Source of the DNA: UBA6921 sp031363085
GTDB lineage: Bacteria; Pseudomonadota; Gammaproteobacteria; SG8-11
Length of the DNA stretch: 20,463 nucleotides
Assembly (NCBI GenBank): GCA_031363085.1
Contig: JANLTU010000019.1
Location: forward strand, 1 to 20,463
Direction: 5' to 3'
In this document: positions 13,448-19,755 of the stretch, one piece after another
Numbering within the stretch: the stretch's first letter is position 1
Layout of the letters: each line of letters opens with the position of its first letter
The notes under the pieces: generated by a model
The model's database searches: none
What the model was told of the DNA's origin: nothing
What the model saw: only the letters and a program-made list of their open reading frames with translations
Translations under genes and position numbers: made by a program

Positions 13448-14592
13448 AATGTTGAGCGGGTCAACGCCGGCAGGCGCATGCCGGAGTCCTCGAACATGCC
13501 TTGCTCGGCATCCAGATGGCAGGCGCCGCAATTGATCTTGCTTTTAATTTTCGGGTCTTTCCAGTAGGCCGCATCGATTTCCTCGTGCTTGCGTTTCCAG
13601 TAACGGGTTTCAATGATGTGTTGCGGTGCATCATTGGGTGCGACCGAGGCATTAATCTTACGTGCCGGCTCGCTCAATCCTGATTCGGCGGCGTTGTCGA
13701 CCAGGAAGCGGGTGATGACTTTTACGGTGGCGTCGTCCAGCCCGAGTGCTTCGCCGAAGTGTTTGTCTTGCTCCGCCATCATTTTCTGCCAGGACCGTGC
13801 CGGTAGCAGGGTGGGGTGAAACGCCAAGTGGCAGTCGCCGCATTCTTTGCGCCAGACAGGATCGTCCGGCAGCACGTGGCCGATGAAGGGGACATACGGC
13901 TTGGCGGCGGATTCAACCAAGTAGCCACGAAAATAATATCCAGCCGAGCCCAACGCGATGATCACCATGGCGACACCGATCATGCCACGACTCGATACAC
14001 CGGGGTGATCAGCGGCGGCGTCTTTGCGCCCGCTGAGCATCGCCCAGACCAGATTTTCTTTGTGCACTAGGCTCTCGACGAGCACGCCGGCGAGATGCAC
14101 GCCCACCAACGCCAGCATGCTCCAGGCAAATAGTTCGTGAATTTTACGTGCCTTGATGCCGATGTCGTAGCTAACAATATGCCGCAGCGGACCATGCGCT
14201 TCTTCGCCGCCCAGCGTCAGCAGCCCGGTGATCGACACCAGCAGGCCCAGGGCCAGCATCAAAAAAATCGCCCAGCCACCGATAGGATTATGGCCGATAT
14301 GGCGTGCCGCACTCCCGGACAACAGCCCTTGCAGATACGCATACACGGACGGCCAGTCGTGCGCAAAGGTGCGAAAGCGCGCGTAATGCGTGCCCACGAC
14401 ACCCCAGAAGAAACGAAACAGCAGCAGCGCAAGCAGCGCGTAGCCGCAATAGACATGGGCGTAAAGGTAGCGGTTGTCGTCAAATGTGAGGAACGCGCCG
14501 CTGAAGGTGAGCGCCAGCAGCCAATGAAAAATCCGCGTCGGTAAATCCCACACCAGCAAGGGCGAGGAGCCAGAATTTCCAGAGGGGTTCAC
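13444..14592 (-). CDS. Cytochrome b561 fused to a di-haem DHC domain
   Basis: A 382-aa fusion. Residues about 11-230 form a four-helix cytochrome b561-type membrane domain with likely haem-b ligands His23 (RIFHW), His46 (YAHVYCGY), His152 (KIHELFAW) and His166 (VGVHLAGV). A membrane anchor at about 203-222 leads to a periplasmic DHC domain with CGDCH (251-255) and CGACH (355-359), and the same SWQKMMAEQDKHFGEALGLDD pattern as the separate DHC. It would take electrons from quinol to the periplasmic haems and then to SHP. The start is probably GTG 14592 (AGGG about 10 nt upstream), giving MNPSGNSGSS before the b561 domain. The frame is open to TTG 14718, but those 42 residues look random. The stop overlaps the SHP start by 4 nt. 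Confidence 0.88.
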   Translation of the reverse strand: MNPSGNSGSSPLLVWDLPTRIFHWLLALTFSGAFLTFDDNRYLYAHVYCGYALLALLLFRFFWGVVGTHYARFRTFAHDWPSVYAYLQGLLSGSAARHIGHNPIGGWAIFLMLALGLLVSITGLLTLGGEEAHGPLRHIVSYDIGIKARKIHELFAWSMLALVGVHLAGVLVESLVHKENLVWAMLSGRKDAAADHPGVSSRGMIGVAMVIIALGSAGYYFRGYLVESAAKPYVPFIGHVLPDDPVWRKECGDCHLAFHPTLLPARSWQKMMAEQDKHFGEALGLDDATVKVITRFLVDNAAESGLSEPARKINASVAPNDAPQHIIETRYWKRKHEEIDAAYWKDPKIKSKINCGACHLDAEQGMFEDSGMRLPALTRSTL

Positions 14593-14753
14593 CGCATCGA
14601 TCCCTGTTGAAGTGTGTGTTGGATAGCCTAAGGCAGCCGCACTTCGGCCGCGATAGGAATGATCGCCGGGAGTTACATGCAATGATTTTTCGGCTCCGCA
14701 GACCACGCGGTAGTGCAAAACCGGCCTGTCTCTCTAACTCGTCCAGACCGAAA

Positions 14754-14780
14754 ACACAGAGGGCGCGAGGCCCTCTGTGT
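14754..14780 (-). terminator. Strong hairpin terminator after the 86-aa secreted protein gene
   Basis: A perfect 11-bp stem (ACACAGAGGGC at 14754-14764 pairing with GCCCTCTGTGT at 14770-14780) encloses a 5-nt loop. Read on the minus strand it is followed by a short T-tract (TTTTCGG). It lies 17 nt past the stop at 14798, so it most likely ends that transcript and insulates the cytochrome operon that follows. Confidence 0.7.
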
Positions 14781-14797
14781 CTGGTGTGTGCGGCGTG

Positions 14798-15058
14798 CTA
14801 GATTTTTAATACTCCTTGCGGTGTTTGCGCCGGAGTCTCCTGTTTCGCTTCTGCGCCTGAGGTTGCCGCAGGTTCGGCCGTGACGGCCTCTTGCGACGCG
14901 ACCCAGCCGTGGTGATCCATATCGTCTTTGCTTACCGCTGCGGACATATCTTTGTGCGCGCCGCTTTTGGATGGGCAGTTTTCGCCGCCGGCAAATGCGG
15001 TAGCGGACAACATCATTACGGCTGCGATGGCCGCCGTTGTGATCAAACTTGTTTTCAT
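14798..15058 (-). CDS. Small secreted protein of unknown function
   Basis: An 86-aa exported protein. Residues 1-23 are a clear signal peptide (MKTSLITTAAIAAVMMLSATAFA), followed by GGENCPSKSGAH with a single cysteine (Cys28), a His-containing DDMDHHGW patch, and then a low-complexity Ala/Glu/Thr/Pro/Gln-rich tail. There is no haem motif and no recognisable domain. ATG 15058 has GGAGAG 7 nt upstream, and a strong terminator follows the stop, so this is probably a stand-alone transcript. It lies immediately upstream of the b561/DHC/SHP operon on the same strand. The His/Asp patch and lone cysteine might bind a metal, but this is speculation. The gene itself looks real from signal peptide, ribosome-binding site and terminator. 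Confidence 0.7.
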   Translation of the reverse strand: MKTSLITTAAIAAVMMLSATAFAGGENCPSKSGAHKDMSAAVSKDDMDHHGWVASQEAVTAEPAATSGAEAKQETPAQTPQGVLKI

Positions 15059-15279
15059 GCGAGTGCTCTCCGTACGTAGTGATCAACTCATTCGAGCGCG
15101 GCGCTGTTCCGTCGCGCAACCCACCTGCTTTCAATCAAGGCTGACAAGTACGACCAAATATTCGTCGTTCTGTTCCATCGGGTCAAGCCGAGTCGTGCGA
15201 TCAGTGCAAAGGTCAAACCAGCATGCTTGCTTTGGCAACCGATTCTTCGCCCATTTGCATTTGCTCACTTCGTGTAGTG

Positions 15280-15307
15280 TTGCAGGGCAATGCACCCGGC
15301 GTATGAT
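15280..15307 (+). promoter_or_regulatory. Candidate promoter for the DsrC-family gene
   Basis: TTGCAG (15280-15285) and TATGAT (15302-15307) are spaced by 16 nt, about 73 nt before ATG 15381. The rest of the 322-nt gap between divergent genes (15059-15380) shows no gene, and I saw no clear promoter for the minus-strand gene. Pattern only. Confidence 0.4.
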
Positions 15308-15380
15308 TTTAATATGCACCGCGACGACTGCAGAGCGCCGCGCCCCGTCGCACACGCGACCCTTCACCGCGAGGTGTGCC

Positions 15381-15713
15381 ATGAATATTTCGACCGCTAA
15401 ACTCACGATCCCGCAATTCGACGATGATGGCTTGTTGAACGACGCCGGCATCTGGAGCGTGGAGCTTGCGCAGGAGATCGCCTACCGTAACGACGTCGGC
15501 GTGTTGACCGACGAGCACTGGAAAATCATCTACGCACTGCGCGCGTACTACCAACAATTCGGTGTCGCACCCGCAATGCAAAATATCTGTCACGACCTGG
15601 GCCACGGGCGCTTCTGGGTACACGACCTGTTTCACACCTGCCTGAACGCATGGCGGGTTGCCGGCTTGACGAACCCCGGCGAGGAAGCCAAGAGTTACCT
15701 GAGTAGCAACTGA
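15381..15713 (+). CDS. DsrC/TusE-family protein lacking the C-terminal cysteines
   Basis: DsrC and TusE carry sulfur on cysteines of a flexible C-terminal arm, for dissimilatory sulfur metabolism or tRNA thiolation. The 110-aa product keeps the family body: DDDGLLNDAGIWSVELAQEIA, the hallmark LTDEHWKIIYALRAYYQQFGVAP (42-64), and a final helix ending WRVAGLTNP. In DsrC that end reads ACRIAGLPKPxGC. Here the first of those cysteines is Trp91, and the penultimate cysteine is absent because the tail is EEAKSYLSSN. Remaining cysteines are Cys70 and Cys87, which do not match. This fits the cysteine-free regulatory-type branch of the family (RspA-like), not a sulfur carrier. ATG 15381 has GAGGTG upstream. 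It stands alone, with sulfide genes elsewhere in the window. Confidence 0.85.
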   Translation: MNISTAKLTIPQFDDDGLLNDAGIWSVELAQEIAYRNDVGVLTDEHWKIIYALRAYYQQFGVAPAMQNICHDLGHGRFWVHDLFHTCLNAWRVAGLTNPGEEAKSYLSSN

Positions 15714-15753
15714 CGCCTCGCCCATGAACGAACAACTCGAATACTGGCGATTG

Positions 15754-15990
15754 CGCCGCCGTGCTCGGTATACATTTTTGGGACATCCAAGTCCCAAAAC
15801 GCCTGCGCTCGGCGGCGAGTATGCCTGCGGCAGCCCGAGCCGTCCTGCGTCCGTCACGACACGCCACACAGCGGCGCGCCATGACTGCCACAAATGACTC
15901 TACGCCGTGTCGTATGCCTTGTGTTTTGTCTACACCCGCGCTCACGCGCGGACTCCGACAAAACCCCCGGCTCCTACGGCTACTCGGGGG
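15754..15990. repeat. Run of nested stem-loops in non-coding DNA
   Basis: Three inverted-repeat structures follow one another. First, CGCCGCCG (15754-15761) pairs with CGGCGGCG (15810-15817) around a perfect inner TTTTGGGAC / GTCCCAAAA stem (15776-15784, 15791-15799). Second, GTTTTGTC (15923-15930) pairs with GACAAAAC (15957-15964) around CCGCGC / GCGCGG (15936-15941, 15946-15951). Third, CCCCCG (15964-15969) pairs with CGGGGG (15985-15990). An 11-bp direct repeat AACATTCTCGA also occurs at 16021 and 16130. I see no convincing gene between 15714 and 16110. A 56-codon frame from ATG 15724 has no recognisable content. This could be a repeat element, a mobile-element end or a structured RNA. Confidence 0.6.
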
Positions 15991-16202
15991 TCGTCGCACT
16001 TCCTGTGCTCCTTCAGCGAGAACATTCTCGATGCGGGGTTGCTGGAGTCGGTGTTTGAGTGCCACCATCATAGTGTCGGCACACAATCCACGTCCGCCGC
16101 TGCAAATGACGCTGCGAGGGCAGACGATCAACATTCTCGACGTCGGCGACCTCGACTGCGATTGCAGATGAAGACCTGCCAGATTTTCCCGAGATCATTG
16201 CA

Positions 16203-16442
16203 ATGTTGGTGAACCACATCAAGCGGATAGAAAGCACCGCTTTCGATAGCGAGCTTCTCAAGGAAACGGTGCTCGGAATGCGTATGGGCATGGCGAATTT
16301 GCTACGCAAACAGTTGACGCGTCGCTTTGGCCCGCTGCCCGCGCGGATCGACGAACAGATCGAGAATGCCCGGCAAACTGAATTGGAACAGTGGAGCGAG
16401 CGGGTATTGGACACCAAAACCCTCGACGCTGTCTTCGCGTAA
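16203..16442 (+). pseudogene. C-terminal fragment of a DUF4351-containing (Rpn/YhgA-like nuclease or transposase family) protein
   Basis: About 79 codons from ATG 16203 encode the C-terminal module seen at the end of DUF4351 proteins: MGMANLLRKQLTRRFGPLPA, then IENARQTELEQWSERVLDTKTLDAVFA. The frame is open upstream to about 16111, reading DLPDFPEIIAM just before the ATG, but no start or ribosome-binding site is visible, and the N-terminal PD-(D/E)XK nuclease domain expected in the full protein is missing. The most likely reading is a decayed remnant. A short free-standing DUF4351 protein is the alternative. It sits directly after the stem-loop region, which may belong to the same lost element. 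Confidence 0.6.
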
Positions 16443-16633
16443 ATCGTCGGCAGCGCCTGTAACCGTAACAGCTCCGCGAGGGACGATTGTTGTTTTCGGG
16501 CTGAGCAATACTCGTTGCTGCCGGCTGCAAATTGAGCGAAGGTTGAAATGCAATTACGCAAGCCTGACCCGGTTTCGAAAACAAAATGCGTAAATACAGA
16601 AATTATCCACCTCTACAGGGGCGACAACATCAC

Positions 16634-17548
16634 TCACTGTGTCTCTGGCGCTTGGAAGCCGGGAAGGCCTAATATTTTTTCGGCCATAAACTGCAGAAAA
16701 GCCCGCGTTCTCAGCGGTTGATATCTCCGCGACGGATATACAAGGTGAACCGGCTGGGACGCCATCTTCCATTTGGGGAGTAGATGGACCAAATCACCGT
16801 CGTCGATTAGGTCCTGAACAAGCCACGCTGGGGCAGTTCCCAACCCTATTCCCTCGAGAAAGCACTGGCGTAGCGCCAACGAGCTGTTAACGCGATAACG
16901 TCCTTTGACGGAGACGCGTACGTTTTCGATTCCTTTCGTAAATTCAAGGTGACTTGCGACGGCCATCCCGCCAAAGCGAATATACTCATGCTCCCTTAAA
17001 TCTTCTGGCCCTCGGACCTTTGGTGCCCGCTTGACGTACTCGGACGTTGCCACCAATACCCTCGGCGATGAGGCTATGTTGCGCGCGATAACATTGGGCG
17101 GGAGGTTACCTCCGAGCCGTATGGCTACGTCGACACCCTCTTCGACCAGATCAACCACACGGTCATTGAGGATCAACTCGATGTCGATCTCAGGGTATTT
17201 CGTTAAGAACTCGAGGATCAGTAGGTTGAGTCTTAACTCGCCCAGACCCATCGGCGCACTTACGAGCAGCGTTCCGACAAATCGTTGCATCTGCCCACGT
17301 ACATCAGTTACAGCATCGGCGTACTCCTCGATCACTCGCTTGCTTCGCTCGTAAAACCGCCTTCCTTCCTCTGTCGGCGTCAAACTTGTTGTTGTTCTTT
17401 CGAGTAACCTGACCCCTAGGCTACGTTCCAACGCGGCAATGACTTTGCTCACCGTCGGCTGGCCAGTATTTTCTTCACGAGCGACGGCTGAAAAACTACC
17501 CAACTCGACAGCGCGCGTGAATAGCCGCATAGACTGAAGTGAATCCAA
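16634..17548 (-). CDS. LysR family transcriptional regulator
   Basis: A 304-aa LysR-type regulator. Residues 1-60 hold the winged helix-turn-helix (MRLFTRAVELGSFSAVAREE, then QPTVSKVIAALERSLGVRLLERT and SLTPTEEG). Residues about 90-295 form the periplasmic-binding-like effector domain (GTLLVSAPMGLGELRL, LNDRVVDLVEEGVDVAIRLG and LVYPSRRYQPLRTRAFLQFM). This fits the CrgA-like branch that regulates neighbouring oxidoreductases. The start is TTG 17548, giving the conserved opening MDSLQSMRLF, with GGGGA upstream. The internal ATG 17530 would cut into the first helix. It is divergent from the SDR gene, the usual arrangement for a LysR controlling its neighbour. Codon use looks less biased than in the left half of the window, which fits acquisition by transfer (visual impression). 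Confidence 0.93.
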   Translation of the reverse strand: MDSLQSMRLFTRAVELGSFSAVAREENTGQPTVSKVIAALERSLGVRLLERTTTSLTPTEEGRRFYERSKRVIEEYADAVTDVRGQMQRFVGTLLVSAPMGLGELRLNLLILEFLTKYPEIDIELILNDRVVDLVEEGVDVAIRLGGNLPPNVIARNIASSPRVLVATSEYVKRAPKVRGPEDLREHEYIRFGGMAVASHLEFTKGIENVRVSVKGRYRVNSSLALRQCFLEGIGLGTAPAWLVQDLIDDGDLVHLLPKWKMASQPVHLVYPSRRYQPLRTRAFLQFMAEKILGLPGFQAPETQ

Positions 17549-17653
17549 GTCATTCCCCTATGGCATAAGGTATATTCAATTCCGGCGTGGTCTTAAGTCT
17601 AATGGAATAGTATAGCGTTCGTCTAGTTTCACCAGCCTTCACAAGGAAATCGA
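17549..17653. promoter_or_regulatory. Divergent LysR/SDR control region
   Basis: This 105-nt AT-richer gap separates the TTG start of the LysR gene from the ATG of the SDR gene, which has AAGGAA 6 nt upstream. LysR regulators usually bind such gaps at T-N11-A sites. AT-rich candidates such as the GGTATATTC stretch near 17572 are present, but I cannot pick the operator with confidence. Confidence 0.4.
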
Positions 17654-18388
17654 ATGAACGCGACAAAACAAACATCTCTTTACGGTGCACATATCATTGT
17701 GTTCGGCGGAAGTAGTGGTATTGGCCTAGCAACGGCTGCGGCAGCGAAAACGAAAGGGGCAACTATCACTCTCGTAGGTCGAACCCTCGCTAAGTTGGAA
17801 AGTGCAGCACGCGACATTGGGGGTGCTCGGACGGCGGTTGCCGAGATCGCCGATAGAAAAAGTGTCGAAGCAGTTTTTGAGGGTATGACGCGAGTCGACC
17901 ATATTGTCATCACCGCAGGCAGCCTGCTGGTCGGTCGCTTGGTCGACACGGATCCAGATTATTTGCTGATTGCAGTCCGCGAGCGTATTGCTGGACCCCT
18001 TTACGCCATCAAGGCCGCCCTACCGCTACTCCCGCCGACGGGCTCGATCGTATTGATGGGTGGGCAGTTTTCAGACCGCCCCTCGAATAACGGCACATCC
18101 GTCATTTCGACAGCCGTCCGAGGTGTGGAGGCGCTTGCACGCTCGCTTGCTCTCGAGCTCAAGCCCATCCGCTTCAACGTCATCTCGCCCGGCTTTGTCG
18201 AAACGCCGCTGTTCGACGCCTTCGGGCCGGAAGGCCGGGCGGCCGTATTGAAGCAAGCTGCTGAGAAATTGCCCGGCGGCCGCGTCGGACGCGCTGATGA
18301 AGTCGGAGAGGCTATCACCTTCTTGCTCAGCAACGGCTACATGAATGGCGAAGTATTGCATATCGACGGCGGTGGCCGTTTCGTTTGA
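17654..18388 (+). CDS. SDR-family protein with a degenerate catalytic site
   Basis: A 244-aa Rossmann-fold protein of the short-chain dehydrogenase/reductase superfamily. The cofactor loop FGGSSGIGLA lies at 18-27, followed by the VGRT segment (41-44), HIVITAGS (83-90), the late block RFNVISPGFVETPLF (173-187), and the C-terminal LHIDGGGRFV. The normal YxxxK pair is missing: the segment that usually reads YxASK reads ISTAVRG (151-157), and the catalytic serine region reads LMGGQFSDRPSN. From family knowledge, SDRs without Tyr and Lys usually lack classical dehydrogenase activity, although this same variant seems to recur in SDRs beside LysR genes (from memory). It starts at ATG 17654 and is divergent from LysR, which probably controls it. 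The substrate is unknown. Confidence 0.88.
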   Translation: MNATKQTSLYGAHIIVFGGSSGIGLATAAAAKTKGATITLVGRTLAKLESAARDIGGARTAVAEIADRKSVEAVFEGMTRVDHIVITAGSLLVGRLVDTDPDYLLIAVRERIAGPLYAIKAALPLLPPTGSIVLMGGQFSDRPSNNGTSVISTAVRGVEALARSLALELKPIRFNVISPGFVETPLFDAFGPEGRAAVLKQAAEKLPGGRVGRADEVGEAITFLLSNGYMNGEVLHIDGGGRFV

Positions 18389-18439
18389 GGGAGCTGCTAC
18401 ACGGATCGGCACTGCGATGACTAGCCCAATCTACGCTGG

Positions 18440-18608
18440 TCATCGCTCCTAACTGCGACCCAGCCAATTTCAAATGGAATTGCGTCCCAGCCACCTGGAC
18501 TCGCTGCTGGGCGAAAGTCACCGCGCGCGCTTGGTGTGGGGCTATACCAAGCACGGCTGAAATTTACGCCTTCTCAAATGTCTGAAAGTTAGGTGCGAGC
18601 AAAGAGTG
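18440..18608 (+). pseudogene. 5' fragment resembling an IS1182-like transposase
   Basis: The frames here read, in pieces, IAPNCDPANFKWN, then LDSLLGESHRARLVWGYTKHG, then after a stop NLRLLKC and LKVRCEQ. Together they resemble the N-terminus of IS1182-type transposases (APNR...W, VDLDSLLPEDHRARLVWAYV, DLSALYAxIKAREG). At least one frameshift and one stop (near 18558) break it, and nothing of the catalytic DDE core follows. It abuts the IS630 remnant on the opposite strand. The match is from pattern memory, so moderate confidence only. Confidence 0.45.
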
Positions 18609-19089
18609 TAGCGCCTCCATGAGTAGTCTGAGTTTGTGCAAGACAGGTCTCGATGACGACGGTGAAGGGCATTAAAGCGCTCGCGGCCACTGGGCGCTTT
18701 GATCCACACCCGTGCCCAGCACCACAACACACAAGCAAACGCGCCAAAGATGAAATGGGCCGCGTCAACAAAGAACAGCGCGGAACAGCGCGCGTTTTCC
18801 GCATTGCGCTTCGGCGAGCTTGGGTTCCAGGGTTTTTTTAAATTCGGCTTGCTTCAGTGGATCAACCTTGGCCGGCAACACGCCCGTTTTGAGACGCTTC
18901 ATGCCGCCGTGTTCTTTGCAGAAAGAAGCTCACCTGGGTCGGCGAGCGACGGATTCCCGTGAGGTCGGCGATCTTGGCGCAGGCATCTTTAGATCGTGGC
19001 GATGGATGCGCGCGTAGGTGGGCTTCGATAATGGCTTGGTGCGGGTGGGAGGTGTCCAGGGGCCGGAGTCTGTTTATCTTGCGCCGCAT
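18590..19089 (-). pseudogene. IS630-family transposase, frameshifted and truncated
   Basis: Read on the minus strand from ATG 19089, the pieces join into an IS630 transposase: MRRKINRLRPLDTSHPHQAI, a helix-turn-helix segment DACAKIADLTGIRRSPTQV, then in the next frame MKRLKTGVLPAKVDP and FKKTLEPKLAEAQCGKRALF, then in a third frame FFVDAAHFIFGAF and WIKAPSGRERFNAL, which holds the first catalytic Asp (FVDAAHF). At least two lesions are visible: about one extra A near 18916, and a 10-bp tandem duplication (18773-18792). A third shift follows FNAL. The second and third catalytic acidic residues are missing, so it is dead. The neighbouring IS1182-like fragment marks an insertion hot spot. Confidence 0.75.
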
Positions 19090-19129
19090 ATTAAATTAGC
19101 CACATTTTGTAGTGCAGCGCAATGCGCAA

Positions 19130-19212
19130 ACCTTACGGTGGCAAGGTAAGGTGGTCGAGCTAAATTCTGGAATCAGGCGCCGAGTTTTGGTACCTTAATG
19201 TTACAGTAAGGT
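19130..19212. repeat. Two related inverted repeats with ACCTTA half-sites
   Basis: ACCTTAC (19130-19136) faces GTAAGGT (19146-19152), and ACCTTAA (19192-19198) faces GTAAGGT (19206-19212), about 60 bp apart. The second is followed by TTAATTTTTTAT, so it might act as a weak terminator on the plus strand. Because they lie just outside the start of the IS630 remnant, they may be its terminal sequence, or paired operator sites. Confidence 0.5.
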
Positions 19213-19339
19213 TAATTTTTTATACGGAACGTTCGGCGTCAAAGATTTTGGTAGGGGCTGTGGGTCTTACAAATTTATACCTGTTCACTATTCTCAGGAG
19301 CAGTCTCACTGCCTGCGTTGCAGAGCGGAAGGGCTGAAG

Positions 19340-19566
19340 TGGCAGCGGCTTTCAGTCGTGATCATCGCGGCTGAAAATCGCTGCCAGTGGTAATCCTGAA
19401 GCAGCGTGCCGGTAGGCTAGAGCTTTACATAACGATCTCTTAAATCAGTCGCGGTAAGCAGGTCATTGGTTTAAGAGCCTGTGCAAGATGTCATTGGAGG
19501 GCGGATTGCGGCGTTAAAATCGAATTTACGAAGGCTCACCTAATCTGTGTGAATGCTTTCGATTTT
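19340..19566. repeat. Three consecutive stem-loops in a non-coding stretch
   Basis: Stem 1 is TGGCAGCG (19340-19347) plus TTTCAG (19350-19355), pairing with CTGAAA (19371-19376) plus CGCTGCCA (19379-19386). Stem 2 is CTCTTAAATCA (19437-19447) pairing with TGGTTTAAGAG (19467-19477) with one G-U. Stem 3 is AAAATCGAA (19516-19524) pairing with TTCGATTTT (19558-19566). The whole 19090-19755 stretch has no gene I can support. It lies between transposase debris and the multihaem cytochrome. Confidence 0.5.
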
Positions 19567-19755
19567 GCCTTGTACTGCATCCCTCGCAAGTGAGTTTTTG
19601 AATAGGCTCTAATGTTTTACAAGGAACTGTACTGGGGTCGGTTGACATATGATTTGCACGTGGCGTTGCAGTCCAAAACCGGTGCATACCAGGCGTGAGG
19701 TGCTGCGCCTAAGTCAACCCACTCTGACGCTGGCGCATAGGTTTGAGGTCTCCAA

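Noticed and set aside
14593..14718. Upstream extension of the b561-DHC protein to TTG 14718
   Set aside because: The 42 residues are not b561-like and would overlap the region just before the terminator. GTG 14592 has a ribosome-binding site.
15526..16134. A 202-codon minus-strand open frame over the DsrC gene end and the stem-loops
   Set aside because: It overlaps a recognisable gene, has Arg-rich composition typical of an antisense frame in GC-rich DNA, and no domain.
19090..19755. Possible CRISPR array or integron attC site in the gene-free stretch
   Set aside because: No regularly spaced identical direct repeats, and no RYYYAAC/GTTRRRY core pair around the hairpins.
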